Shown here: piece by piece, positions 33,452 through 45,828 of the stretch | Numbering within the stretch: the stretch's first letter is position 1 | Layout: the number at the start of each line of letters is the position of its first letter | Source: Verticillium longisporum | Lineage: Eukaryota; Ascomycota; Sordariomycetes; Glomerellales; Plectosphaerellaceae | NCBI GenBank assembly: GCA_019188255.1 | Contig: JAETXT010000003.1 | Span: 4,278,001-4,342,000 of the forward strand | Direction of reading: 5' to 3' | Length of the DNA stretch: 64,000 nt | The notes under the pieces: generated by a model | Told to the model about the DNA's origin: nothing | The model's database searches: none | The model's input: the letters and a program-made list of their open reading frames with translations, nothing else | Translations under genes and position numbers: made by a program

Positions 33452-34876
33452 GGCTGTGTGCGCTCGGTGGTCGGGCGGGTTGTGGCGCTTGGTCGGCGTT
33501 CCCGGCTGCGCGAGGCTGCACGGCGCGCTCGCTGTGTTGAAAGGCGCTGGTGGCGGAGAGCAGGAGAAAGGCGCTGGTGGCGGGGAGCAGGAGAAAGGCG
33601 CTGGTGGCGGGGAGCAGGAGAAGAGGCTCTCAGCCCTGTTCCGTTTCGTTCGTCGTGCAGGTGGTCGTGGAGCTACTGGCGGCGCTGGTGTGTGTGTGAT
33701 GGACCCTGCTGCTGATCAATCGATGTCGCGTGACGGAGCCGAGGAAGTGGGATCCAGGCGATGGGCTCTCGATCAAGGTCGAAAAAGAGTAGCGGTCGGT
33801 GAACGTTGCATCAAAGGAATACTTGTAGATGGCGCTTTCTTTCAGGCGACAGGGTGACGTGAGGGGTTGAGGTTGGGTCAACGGATTGCCAGAGGCCGGA
33901 GCTACAGGACACAGAAAGCAAATGCATGGGCCGTGGCCTCGTGACGCTCAAAGGCTCCGGGCAGCACGCTGGAAAGGGGAAGTCGCGACCAGTCGAGCTT
34001 GGCGCGGCCAATCATGGAGCGATGTTTCTACTGTGCGCAGTGTTTCGAGGGACAGTGCTCCAGCCGGGTTTGGGCTGTCACAGTGGTTGCTTTCCAGGGT
34101 ACGCACAGTATACATCTGGCATCGGCTTCATCGGTTTGCTGCTCAGCACGACCGTGTCGACCGACAGCTAACGAGTGGCTGACCTGACAAGAGGAGGCCG
34201 GGCCATGTAGTAATATATATAAATCTATCTATCATATAAAGACCTAGTACAGGACGTGCATCAGACCGATCCAGGACGTCGAGTTATCCACCGTGTTCAA
34301 CATTCGCCGAGTCTGGCTTCCACATGCAGGCCGTCAGCTGAATAGATGGAGGACAGCATCATAGAACTTCTTGGTGAATTCATTTCCGGTTGACACCATA
34401 ACATCCTGATTCATTGGGTGAAACAAAAAAAGTCAATCGGTCAACTAATCCTTGCAATACACGATGGAGCGCCAAGCTCTGAACATCAAAGGAAACTGGC
34501 GAGAAACGACTGCTGGCTTCAAGGAGCCCTCAAAACCCGAGACCTGCTCTTGGCTTCGGTGCCGAAACGACTGACGAGATGAAACAAAAACAAAAAAACA
34601 AGGCTTGGGCTCAGGTGGCCCCTTGGTATCCAATATCCCCCCATCTTCTCAAAAGCAAGCGCTCGCTTCAACAAATTTCCCTTGGCCTATTTCCGCTGGG
34701 AAACAACACAAACAGCAAGACCATGTCCACGCCCGTATCATGGCAGAAATGCAACGCAAATCCCCCCCTGATCGACCCTCTCCACTTCTTGAGGACCAGC
34801 CTCACGCCTATGTGCAGGCCGGCTGCGCTTCCTGAACCTCAAGCGCAGCTTGTGGTCGTGTGTCATGTTTGTCTTC
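33452..34876. other. Intergenic region upstream of glutaredoxin
   Basis: About 1.4 kb between two minus-strand genes. Contains a 27-bp triplicate repeat (listed separately). Long frames on the plus strand near 33400-33860 are products of the repeat and of the antisense of the gene end; none is convincing. Confidence 0.5.
33541..33621 (+). repeat. 27-bp tandem repeat, three copies
   Basis: Three adjacent units starting AAGGCGCTGGTGGCGG at 33541, 33568 and 33595; the first differs at one base (GGAGAG against GGGGAG). It lies 90-170 bases upstream of the glutaredoxin start codon, so in its leader or promoter. Confidence 0.85.
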
Positions 34877-35296
34877 TCAGGAGTGACGACGGCCGCGTCC
34901 CCGTCTCTTGTACTTTGCAAAGTGGGCCCTCATGCTTCTCGGCACTTTGGCCTTGTCCGCCTCGGCGTCTTCGTCGCGTAGGTCGACGGCTGGCTCGACA
35001 ACTCGTCTGCGAAGTTCAGAGACGGGGTTTCCAGCTTCGGGCGACGGTGGTATCAAATCTTCAGGTAACGCTGGGGCCGAGGTGTTCTTGTTGGCGCTGC
35101 CGCCCACGTCTGTATCGGTGAGGCTGGGCAGGATCACCTCTGGGTGCAACCCGGCGGGGACGTCGGCGTGAACATGGCCAGAATGTTTGTGTACGTGGCG
35201 GCGATGCGAGTGGTGGTGGTGGTGCAAGTGTGCTGAGGGGGCAGCGAGAACCTGAAGCGAGAAGAGAAGGACGGAAAGGAACGCGAAGAGCTGCAT
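34877..35296 (-). CDS. Small secreted His-rich protein
   Basis: 139 residues from the ATG at 35296. The frame is open upstream, but this start gives a typical signal peptide (MQLFAFLSVLLFSLQVLAAP), so I prefer it. Directly after the predicted cleavage comes a His-rich segment (HLHHHHHSHRRHVHKH, about residues 23-38) with HxH spacing able to bind Zn, Cu or Ni. The middle is acidic and Pro-rich; the C-terminal part has several basic pairs (LRRR, YKRRGRGRR) that could be Kex2 sites. There are no cysteines in the mature part. It may be a metal-binding secreted protein or a processed peptide precursor. No homologue recognised. Confidence 0.65.
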   Translation of the reverse strand: MQLFAFLSVLLFSLQVLAAPSAHLHHHHHSHRRHVHKHSGHVHADVPAGLHPEVILPSLTDTDVGGSANKNTSAPALPEDLIPPSPEAGNPVSELRRRVVEPAVDLRDEDAEADKAKVPRSMRAHFAKYKRRGRGRRHS

Positions 35297-36180
35297 CTTG
35301 AGTGCGAGAATTGGCGATGAACTTGTGAGACGAGCGAGAAGTGAACGATTGGGTACTGTTTCGCAAGGGGAGGCGTGATGATGGCCAGCAACATTCGACT
35401 GGAGGTAGAAGTCCAACATTATATTCATTCGTGTGAACTCGTGAACTCGACGCAAACAGAACGATGACGAGGTTGTCGTCAGTCGAACCCCTCCATCCAT
35501 TGAGGGGTATGAAACTTCGTCAGACTGTTCAAGATCACGCGTGCGGTCAAACGACCACCGTCCGTTCAGGGTCCGGAACAGCATGACCCAACGGTCGTCA
35601 AGCGTGATCACCAACGTTGCAACGCCAGCCTCTCTGCAGATCGCAAACTAACAACCCGTCAAGCTGGTTGCGGGAGACAGCTTCACCAATATTCCCGCAA
35701 GGCTGGGCATGGGAAGGCTACATTCCACACGCAGGCTGAGGGAACAGGAGGAGACTCCCAACCACCACCAGCGAAATGAATGGCATCACGTACAGCAGCA
35801 AACACAGATGCTCCAGCATATCCATGCGCCAAGAAGGATATGCAGATAGAATCATCATCGGCGAGGTATCCGTGGGATTGGACTTGGACGAGGGCTTTGC
35901 TGACGGCGACATGAATTCCCCTTCCTCATTTGGACGTGTCGCCAGCCTTGATAGGCCAGTCGTCGCAATCACGCGCCCTGCTCACATTCCCCCTCGCTCA
36001 CTCTCCTCGTTGTTTGCCCTTCTTCCCTTTCCCTGTGGTCCCCTTTGCTCCCTGTTCTAGCCTTCTTCTTCTTCCCACTTCGTTGGCTTCAGCTAGGTTC
36101 GATGCTCGTGGCATGCCTCCATCGCCCACATTCCTCCAACACGCCCAGTCATCCACTCCCTCGCAGCCCACTGGCACGCA
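35297..36180. promoter_or_regulatory. Divergent upstream region
   Basis: 884 bases between the head-to-head His-rich secreted protein and GFA-domain genes. The right part is pyrimidine-rich (35985-36085). No specific element identified. Confidence 0.4.
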
Positions 36181-36804
36181 ATGTCTCACTACGCATCGAT
36201 CCCCGACCTCTTCCCCCTCCACGGCGGCTGCGCTTGCGGCCACATCCGCTACACCCTCGCCAGGGCGCCCCTCGCCGTCCACGCGTGCCACTGCCCCCTC
36301 TGCCAGCGCGAGTCCGGCTCCGGCTTTGCCATCAACGCCGTCATCGAGACCGAGCACATTGTCCCCGCCCCGTCCGCGGCCCCCGTCCTCCCGGGCACCA
36401 ACACCCCCCTCGGCCCGCCCCAGCCCTCTCCCCTGCCCATCGGCATCGCCGCCGCGACCAGCGGCCCGTCGGGGGAGAGCGAGGGCCAGACGATCGGCGT
36501 ACCGACGCCCACCGCCTCGCACGCCGCGCAGACGATCCATCGATGCCCTCGCTGCAGCGTCGCCGTCTGGTCCTTCTACGGCGGTGTCGAGACGGGGCCG
36601 ATCGCCTACCTGCGCACCGCGACGCTCGATCGCCTCGACGTGCTGGAGCCGGACGCGCACATTTTCGTCCGGTCGAAGAGGGGCTTCGTTGTGCTCGGGG
36701 CCGAGACGCGGCGGTTCGAGGAGCACTATCGGCCGGGGGACGTGTACCGGCCCGAGGCGATGGAGAGGCTGCAGGCTGTTGTTGGGGCGAGCAAGTCGGC
36801 GTGA
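36181..36804 (+). CDS. GFA/CENP-V-domain zinc protein
   Basis: 207 residues, one exon, starting MSHYASIPDLF. The GFA (glutathione-dependent formaldehyde-activating enzyme/CENP-V) zinc fold is shown by GGCACGHIRY (C17, C19), HACHCPLCQRESGSGF (C36, C38, C41) and HRCPRCSVAVWSFYGG (near residue 122), giving the structural and catalytic zinc ligands of this family. A Pro/Ala-rich insert of about 45 residues (roughly 62-110) separates the two halves, longer than in typical members. The C-terminus FRPGD-like region (EEHYRPGDVYRPEAMERLQ) completes the domain. Real glutathione-formaldehyde activity has been doubted for the family, so the substrate is open. It lies convergent to the DUF1765 gene. Confidence 0.85.
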   Translation: MSHYASIPDLFPLHGGCACGHIRYTLARAPLAVHACHCPLCQRESGSGFAINAVIETEHIVPAPSAAPVLPGTNTPLGPPQPSPLPIGIAAATSGPSGESEGQTIGVPTPTASHAAQTIHRCPRCSVAVWSFYGGVETGPIAYLRTATLDRLDVLEPDAHIFVRSKRGFVVLGAETRRFEEHYRPGDVYRPEAMERLQAVVGASKSA

Positions 36805-37519
36805 CGTTGCTGGCCAAGACGGCTGCACAATCAGTATGGTGCGGCTTTCCTAGGTGGTCAGGAATGAATGATATCAGCATGAGATGGTTGTTTGCGTACT
36901 TGTGCGCTCTCAAGTTCGAAAATCATCGCCTGTCAAATTGATGTGGTTGCCACGGCCACAAGCCAAATCAGTATATTTGACCGGGAAGGCGGAAGGTGGT
37001 GCCTAAGACAGCAGTTGTTGTCAAACTATTCCAAAGAAGCCCCCGATCATGAACCTGATCAGTCCAGTGTCTTCATATCATGCTATGAAAAACGAGTCAC
37101 AGATCATCAAGACCTCACAATCACCACCAAGCAAACAACGGTAGACGTGCGACTTCTAAATAATACATTGATAGTACACCCTAAACTACATCTCAACATA
37201 TGCTGTTTAACACCCCCCCCAAAAAAGCCACCGACAGTCATGAAAGCCATCTCCCCCATCCCCAGACAGGACGCACGAAGAAACAAGCAGGAGAAACGCC
37301 AGAATCGCGCGTCGGACGCGAATGATGAACTAGTCATGATAAGGAATAATACGCGCCTCCCCAGGGGCATTTCCCAGCCCAAGCATAAAACGATGAGGAG
37401 AGGGCCGCGAGCCCAGACAAAACCAGAACAAAGTGGACACGAGGGCCCATGCTGCCGCAACATGCAGAGAGCAAAAATAAAAGTGGAAAACGAAATGCAG
37501 AAGGACGGGTTCATCCCGC
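36805..37519. other. Intergenic, tail-to-tail
   Basis: 715 A+T-richer bases between convergent genes, presumably 3' UTRs. Nothing recognised. Confidence 0.5.
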
Positions 37520-40500
37520 TCATCCGATCCGCCTGAAACCTTCGACACCAAGCGTCGGGACCTCGACCTCGCTGAGGCCCAGCACGCCCTCGTCCCTGCG
37601 TCGGTCGATGAAACAGTTGCATTCGGCGACGATGACGCCCCACTCCGCCAGAGAGCGGCCGGTGTAGATGCCTGTCGAAGCGTAGAACCCGACCGGCTTG
37701 ACCGGCTGCGTCAGCGACTCGCCCAGAGGAATGTCGTCAGCGTCGGCGTCGTCACCTCCGGCGGTGAGACCCTCGGACGCCATGGCATCGACCGCCGTGC
37801 GGTCAAGCGGCTCGCTGAGGGATTGCGTAAAGCTCGCCGAGAAAGACAGCTGCGGCGCCGGCTCGTTGCTGATCCGTCGTGGGGAGGCTTCCGGCCGCAG
37901 AGGTGACGAGAGAGGGCTCGCGATGGGGGCGCGGCTGACGAGCCCCCCTTCTTACAGGCCAGAGACCTTGCGCGTGGGCGCAGGCATCCTAGCGGCCGGC
38001 AAGCGAGGGGAGCTGCCGCTGCGCGACCTTGTCGTAACACAGGCCTGCGCGGGGGCGGGGAGTCGAGGGCGCACGAGAATGCGCTCGCGTGGCTGGTTGG
38101 GCTGATAGATGTGCAGGCCCAAGATGAACTTAAAGACGTACTGCTGCTCCTGGAACAGTGGCGACGAGCCCGTCGACGAGCCATCGGACGAAGCCGAGGC
38201 CGAAGAACCGTTTGCTGTCGGCTTCGGCGGGGGAGGAGGCCCAGCGGGCGAAGTCGACGGTCGGGGCGTCGTGCGTGCGGCGGCGAGATCCTTGCGCGCC
38301 TGCTCAAAGTTGTCCTCCCAGCTGTTGTTGCGCTTCGGCGAGCTGCCTGCCGACCCGGTAGGAGAACCTGCGGACGTGGCCGTCATCGAGAGAACCTTGC
38401 CGAGGAGGGACCAGCGCTTCTTGTCGGATTTGCCGCCACCATTGCCAGAATCAATGAGACCAGAGTTGGCTGGGCCGGAGCCGTTGATGTTGAGTTTCGC
38501 AAACGAGTCAAAGCCGAGACCGAGGCCCGGCTGGGGTGTGTTGAGTTCGGTGCGGATGATCATAAACTTCTTGCCGGGTGTAGGGAGGCATGGAGCCGTC
38601 GAGGGAGGGAACTTGCCAGACTGTTCGGCAGTCTGCCTGAGGTACAAGTAGTGGGACCATGTCGTCTTGAGTCGGGCTGCTACTACCATGAAGATTTTGC
38701 TGATCATTGATTAGCGAACGTGTCAAGCCGGAAGACGTGAGGACGAAACTTACGCATCAATCTCGTTGGCGCTGCCGGCATCCCGACAGATTCTCCAGCA
38801 CAAAAGTCGCATAAAGTACGCCCTCACCATTGGGCACCAGTGATTAAATAATTCGTTAAATGTCTTCTCCGTCAGAAGCCAGCCCAGGCAAACTGCCTGC
38901 TTGCGTTGGGGATCCGCCGTGACGGCATCCCAAGTTGTGAATATAAACGACAGCAGCCGTATCTCCGTCATGGCGTTGTGTGACCCCAGTATCTTCTTGC
39001 ACACATCGAACCAGAACGGCCAGTCGACATAGTCCAGATTCGGGTCGTCGGCGTCCTCAAAATCATCATACGCAAGCAGAGCTTCTTCAAGGAAATCGCA
39101 CAGCGTAAAGCACGAGTTGTGGTCGAAGAGAGACGTCCTCTTGGTCGCAGCGCGCAAAACGGCCATGCTGGCCTCGGCAAAGGTGTGGCGGGATGGCGCC
39201 AAGTCGAAAGAGTCTTCCGACAAAAAGTCGCGGAGCAAAACGATGAATCGGTTTTCCGACATGCCCTTGAGCAGATTTCCGGTCGGCGCAGCCCCCAGCG
39301 CCATGACATTGGCATCCATACCGTAGGCTACATCATACAGTGGTGGAATGCCCATGTTGTCGGCGGTGGCTGATCGGTGAATGGTCGAGTCGATGTTGGA
39401 GAGCACCTGGGCTTGGACCATGACGAATGCAGGCGAGCGGGCCTTTTCAAGAAGCGGGAGGCCCTGCGGCATGAACTCCTCGCTCAGAATGTGGAAGTGT
39501 TTGCAAAAGATGAAAAACAGGTCCGTGTCGCGACCCCGCCACCTTGACATCCAGGGACTGAACCACGGGATGCGCGCCGCGGCGAGCGACAGCTTCGGCA
39601 CGCCTTTGAGACGCTTGGTCGCCGTCCTCACGTCTGTCCAGCCCAGATATCCCAAGCTCGGCGGAAAGAGCGCCACGATATCATCGCTCTCTCCGTTGTT
39701 GGTCTTTGGCAGGCCAAACTCATCAGCCGTACGTCGAACGAGGTCGGGTGTCAGGCCCCAAAGCCGGGTCATCATGTCAGCTGCACCGGGCGCGAAGAAG
39801 AAGGCGTACGCGCATGCCTTGCCACAGAAGTTGACCAGGCTGAGCGGCGCGTGACGAACGGACATTTTGTCGACCACAATGGCCATCTGTGTCAAGAGAT
39901 TCGAGACGAACATGGTCCGTACATTATGCTCGGCGGATTCGGCTAGAAATTCAGCTTGGCTGGAAGCGAGAGACGAATCCGTGGACTGAGTCCACGAGCG
40001 AGAGCGCACTCGTTCGGCTGGTGACCGGTCTGCAAGGGGCATCATGTAGGTTGTCACCAGTCTCCATTCAGGTCGCATCATGATCATGAGGATGGCATCG
40101 AGAAGAATTGGTCGGTCCACACCTGGCAACGGCTGCTGATCCCGCGCATCCAGCATGTCGAGCATGCCTTTCCACCACCTGTCCAAGACAGTCGTGCGGA
40201 ATTCGACATCCTCGGGGTACAGACTCTTATTTGACGCGTGGTTGTTGTAGGTCCTCAGGAACACCACGAGCGTGGTTCTGATGAGAAGCATGCGTTGCGG
40301 GGCCGTTCGAGCGTGAAATTTGCCGAACTCGATGTCCAGATTCTTGAAAGCGCTCCAGAGAGGGTCTCGATTTGGCACCATTTCGTTGGAAGATTCGTCG
40401 GTGGATGTGATGCTGCCTTCGGCGAAGGAGGCTGTTTTGAAAGTGCCTTGGTGCTCAATGGTAAATGTCGCCGTCGGGGGTGCTAGGCTGGTGGCCGAAG

Positions 40501-41356
40501 AAGCGCAGCTCGTGGAGTCGGAGTCGTTGTTGTTGCTGAGTTGGAAGAGCATGCTGTTCGGGCGAGCCTTCATTTTCGATGTCAGGTAACTGCCGGCACG
40601 AGTAAAGGCGCGGGTCGTGCCTTTAGTAGGGTCCGCCGCTCGTGGCGTCTCCGCGTCTGAGACGTGCACAGCTGGCTGCTTTGTTGTGGGTTTCGTGGTC
40701 GTTGCCGCAATGGCGGATGTGCTCTTTGAGGCCTTGTCGCGGCTCATGCCACCCAGCGAGGCAACCTTTTCGTGTCTGGGTTGAGGTGAGGGGGGTCGTG
40801 ACGGCGACATCCAGCCCTTTCGAGCAAAGCTGGCGAAGCTGTCTGTTCGTTTCCTCGCTGATCTATCCGCTTCTGCCTTTGGCGGCTCTGGCGCACTTGG
40901 TGCAGGCGCGGCGAGCCCAGAGCCTGAAGCATCCTCGCCAACGGATGTGCTCGGACGTTCCGACAGGTAATCTCTGATGCTGGTCGCTGACTTGGAACCC
41001 GGGAGCCAGGATTTGGGCCTTTCCACCAAGGAGTACCTCCTGAGCACCTTCGGCTTCTCTTCATTGGGAGTTCGCACGGCTTCGATATTGACGGCTGCGG
41101 CTTTCTTTTCGTTGAGGACCTGCGTCGGCGCAACAGTCCGCTCGTCCAAGTATAATCTTGAGTCGAAATCAGGCGTCGAGTCGAAAGATGGAATCTCAAA
41201 CGAGGGCAAGCTTGGCAAGCTCTTGATGCCTCCGCCGCGCTGGTGTTGGCCGGGCATGGCACTTGGAGTCGTAATGTCCGGGGAAGAGTGCGATCGGCCA
41301 AAGGAAGAAGTGTCAAAACCAACGGCCGGAGCCATCGTCAGCACGGAACCATTCAT
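37520..41356 (-). CDS. DUF1765-family protein (in-frame stop near the C-terminus)
   Basis: Exon 1 is 41356-38754 and exon 2 38699-37520, with intron 38753-38700 (GTAAGT, ATCAG). Full reading would give 1260 codons. Residues 1-340 are disordered and Ser/Pro-rich (FGRSHSSPDI, YSLVERPKSWLPGSKSA). A large helical domain follows: LWSAFKNLDIEFGKFHARTA, DRWWKGMLDMLDAR, DAILMIMMRPEWR, FGLP, and later DFLEEALLAYDDFED and WPFWFDVCKKILGSHN. This is the arrangement of the fungal DUF1765/UPF0592 family, of unknown function. A TAA at 37954-37952 (codon 1117) interrupts exon 2, but the same frame continues for 143 codons into the conserved-looking tail GRSLAEWGVIVAECNCFIDR and VPTLGVEGFRRIG. The stop is a point mutation, paired indels or an assembly error. 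Confidence 0.75.
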
Positions 41357-44300
41357 TTCATGGCCAAGGTGCTGAAGGGTGGTCGAGAACAGCGCAATCG
41401 TAACGGTGCTGTGGTGGACGGACAGCTAGAGGAAGCAGTCTCGAGGTCGGTTGGATGGTGGTGTTCGGTGTGACAGGCCGATGCTGGTAGGCGTGTGGTG
41501 GAAAACGATGGTTCGTTCAAGAGCTCCTCGGGGCCACCGGCGTCATGACAGAGAATTGTATCTCTGGCCGGCAGAGTGGGAGATGAACAAAGGAGACGCG
41601 AAGCGAGACAAGAAAGCGCTCCTTTCGTCTGCTCTGCCCGTCCGTCGTGCTTCGTACTATCAGCACGAGTCAAGTCCCGCAAATTGTTGTGCGGGCGGGT
41701 TTGGCGTTGGAATAGGGACAGAAAAGACGAAGGGCGAAAGGTGAAAGAATCCAAGAGAGACTTTCCCCTGCGTGAGATTTTTGGGCGGGTACGTCTCAGA
41801 TATCAGGAAGGGAAGAGGAGGATGGTTATGGGATCGCTAAGACGGTGGCTAAGACGGATTCCCTGCAGGCTGTGCCTTGCCTCCTTTGGGTCTGCCTAGG
41901 CGGGCTTGGGGGAGCTAGTTCGGTCGGCGGGCTGAAGGCTAGTCAACTCACGGCGGAGCTCAGTGAGGAACGCCTGTCGTAATAGTGAGGAGTTGTAATG
42001 TTAAAAGGTCTTGTCGCTGCTGTCGGTACTGTTGCAGATTAATAACCGCCTGCCCACTAATGCTTCCGAGACACCGCCCGATCTGCGATCTGAAGGGGGG
42101 GGAGGACAGGGCGGGCCAAGGGGGGAGGGGACAGGGGCGTATGCGATGATGAGATGGAGATGCCAGAAGACGTCGTATTGCTTGCTGGGTTCGCCTCAGG
42201 TCCAGCCGATGCCTTTGTTGTTGATACGAGAGCGGGGGCGGGCCAGTTGCGGAACTTCCTTGTCAATAACAAGAGACGATGGAGTGAGCATCTTCTCGAC
42301 CTCCCAAGGTCACAAAGGCCGGCCTTCCAAGACCAGAAAGAAGCGAGCGGACACGACCACCAGACCAAAGACTGACCAGGGCGGCTTGCTCGTTCGGGAT
42401 CCACGGATAGCAGAAGCAGAGCGTCAGGTTGTCGACGCCCCGCCTGGTCCACTTACTCGTTCGCTTGCTCGCCTCAGCGTCTCGTCTTGCTGATCGAATC
42501 CAAACTGTTGCTGGTTGTTCCTGCGGTCGTCGCCCCCCCGCAGGGCTGACATGGTGGCACAGCAGGCCCCAACCTGGCTCTCGAGACACGAACGGGCCAT
42601 CGCAATCAAGTCCGCAATTCCCATGACGCAGCGAGATTTCTTTGCCTCCGCTTTATCGAATTTTGTCGCTCATTCTTTTCCCGCCTAGCCTGCTGCTGTC
42701 TTCGCTCTCACCGATGGTAGAGAGAATGGCGCACTAGCACGGACACAGCGCAGAGAATGCATTTCACAGCTCAAGCTGAAGCTCATTCTGTCATGCCGAC
42801 CTTAACCCCTGAAGCAGCCTGGCCTGGTAAAAAGTCAGGGTCGCTTGGCGGAAAGGTCAGGGAACCCGAGGCCGGGGACAGTGCATGCGCCCGCCCAAGC
42901 CTCCGCCTCTTCTTGGTGAGGTTGCTGCTTTGGGAGTGGGCTCGAAGCCTTCTTTGCTCTCTGAATGACAGCCCATTCATGCACCACTGATCAGCATGTC
43001 TCGCCTGTCGTCTGAGGATTCGGCCTTAGCTTTCGCTAGCGTTGAGACGCGCTCAAGGCACCTGGGGCCGCCCCTCGACCTGCCTTGGCTAGATTTTGGT
43101 AAATCGCTGGCGAGTGAGTCGCGTTGGTTTTGGACAATGTGAGGATCAGTGGCTCGGATAACCTCCATGGCTTGCATGACCTGAGGGCTCGCCATGCATA
43201 ACTATGGCTCAATCTCCGCCCAGACGCATCATCAAATGTCAGCCACTTCACAACTTGCCAAAATGGATGGCTCTCGCCGGCGCGACGCAATGTGTGACAC
43301 GCCAGGTGGTCGCCCCAATTCAGGCCAATGCCAAGGCCACACCGAATGGGGCGTGGCTCGGCCGAGGCAGGTCATTAGGGTGTTCGTGGGCTATATGTCG
43401 TCTATCCGGAGTAAGGGAGTCACGTCGGACGTCATTCCGTCCAGCCATCCACCATACCTGTCCTTCAGTGATCTTTTGGCCCCACGGCGGGCCGCCCGTC
43501 TGTTGTGTCGCAACCGAACGCGGATGTCCGAAATGGATAGTCCAAAACACTGCTTCGTGACTACTTTGACCTCGTCATCCCACTGCCCGTGCTCGTCCTC
43601 TTCCCGAGCCTCTCCCCGAGCGTTCAGAGGCGCTTCGTAATGGACGCCAACTTTGCAATGCCCTCCCATGCCGTCGATGCTTGCGATACTCGGTGCATTT
43701 CCGAATCGAGACGAACGATGGAAGATGCCGCAAGCCTGGCATCACGCGCAGCAGTTCATTGAGGGGGGCACGGTTGCGCAGGCCGGACACTTCTAAAATT
43801 GCAGTCCCATGGCCGTGCAGCTTTTGCCTTGGTGAGCGACTTGTGCATCCAGGGGCTCCTCAGCTGAGCAAGGATGGTGGTTCCGCAGCAAGACCCTGAA
43901 AAGGAGCCCCTCGGCTGCTTCTTTGTCGTCCCTTGCCTGCCTGGCCGGCATGCGCAGTGCGTTCCACCAGTTCTTGTCAGTTGGCCGGGTTGGGGGCCAG
44001 GGGGAGATCCGTTGACACTGCGGCCTGTGCCTCACCTGTTCGATTTTGGGACGGATTATCATGCTTACAGCGCGTTAGCCAGTCAATGCAGGACTCAGCT
44101 TGTCCCCCTAAGCGGCAGTGAAAATAGTCTGACGAGTGCTAGACTGCGATGCTGCCAACCTTCCTCCCGCCCCCTCCCCCTGGTGACCCCGCAGCCGAGC
44201 TAACCGGGACTCCTCTGTGCGGGAGACCAGGGGATATGCTCACCGCCCAGAGGAATTCCTGGATTGAGTTTGCGAGGACCAAATGCGATTGAAGTAATCA

Positions 44301-45828
44301 GCTAGTGATGGATTGGGTGCTATTTGGCCGACCAGTAAGCCGACACGACGGAGATCGGATGACGGAGCCAACAGAGAGGACAAAAGGAAGCAAGGCAAGC
44401 AGTGAGAGAGAAAGTGCTGCTTTGCTCTCACCGAGGCCCCTGGAAGGAACGTGGCCGCTGATCGAACTCTCATCAACGACGGGAGGCGCACATTTTCTTT
44501 GTTTTGACGGGGTCTGATGAGCGCGTGGAGCGGTTGGGCGGCAAGCGAAGCCCTCCTGTCGATCCCCACGCCATTCGACAGAACGAGGCGCGTCAGTCGG
44601 CAGAACTCGTGGTCGACACTTGAGCGAGTGCGAAACCGACAGCCAACAGCCCGACGGAGACCAACTGACAACAATTTCGGTTGTTGATTCGACGACGGTG
44701 AGGCCATTTGATGATCATTTGATGATCGGATTCTTGACAATCCGACACTTCTGCAGCGAGGACCAGAGACAACAGGATTCCAGCGTGTCGCAAGCCAAGT
44801 TGATTCAAGCATTGGCCATTTTGTATTCGGCGGAGACAACTAACATGTCGCGAGGGAGAAGTGTGTTTTGTTGCCCCATCTTCATGCACCCAAGCCTTAG
44901 AGAGTAGCGGCATGGGTGTTTGGTAATGGTAGGGCATGTGTTTTTCATCTTGGCACGATGGATATTCCTTCAGCAAGGGGAGCACAGGGAGCTCATTTGC
45001 TGTACACACTAATGCCGTGGTTGATTTGGTTTGGGGGTTCAAAGGGGAGGGAGAGCTATAAGTCACCGATGTCTCCGTTGGTAAGACGTTCGTCGGAGCG
45101 GCGTCCGTTGCCGCTTGTCGCGAGGCGCGCCGGCACTTGCACAACGCCAGCGTCACGGCACGTATGATCTTGATCGGCGATCGACCGACGGCTCGTAGAA
45201 TGCCAGACAATTAGAAGCTGCCGCTGTCCTTCTGTTGGCCGAGGAGTCGATCAGATAGATGAAGGCCAGGCTCGATTGGGGATCGTGCAACATTGTCCAA
45301 TCCAGGAGATCAAGTCATGGCTAGAACGAGAGGAATGCTGAATGACGTGCTCCTGAGGCGGGAAAATAAGCGATGACCCGGATCATGGTCATGGTGACTG
45401 GTGACACAATGTTTGAGACTCAATGCTGGGAGAATAGGTAGAAAGGTTGGCAGGCGAGGGATGGAAATTTTCACGACTTCCTTTCAATGGTTTTGGGTTC
45501 TCCAGGTGGGGCACCTCGTCCTGGACTTGCTCGGTGCGACCCCGGCCCGGAAGAAGTCTGCGATAAGCGATAAGGCACCGTCACCAGCAAGCATCCGTTG
45601 GACAGCGCTTGCTCTGAACGAGAGAAAAATCAGTGAGAGTGAATGTCACTGGCGTGCTATCATTGGCCCAACGCTGTGGAGTTTGTCGCCTGCCCATTAA
45701 TGTCCCTCTGTTCATGTCGAGTATCATGTCTTCAAATTGGGAAGACAGACTGGATCTGATGATTGTGTGTCATTTTTCTACACTTACTGCCTTGTAGTTT
45801 TCTATGCGCATTCATCTTTTCTTGAATC
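41357..45828. other. 4.5-kb gene-poor interval
   Basis: Between the divergently oriented DUF1765 and ACR3 genes. Frames of 100-205 codons exist on both strands (for example 42011-42493 plus, 44593-45210 minus) but none has biased codon use, a domain or consistent splice sites. I see no tRNA or repeat family. It holds two promoters and possibly non-coding transcripts. Confidence 0.4.

Noticed and set aside
35930..36941. Long frames overlapping the GFA gene (307 and 298 codons plus strand, 276 minus strand)
   Set aside because: Ser/Pro/Arg-rich frame shadows of the GFA protein, which alone has the zinc-ligand motifs.
44240..45210. Minus-strand frames of 199 and 205 codons upstream of ACR3
   Set aside because: Composition like random sequence; they overlap in different frames and lack motifs.
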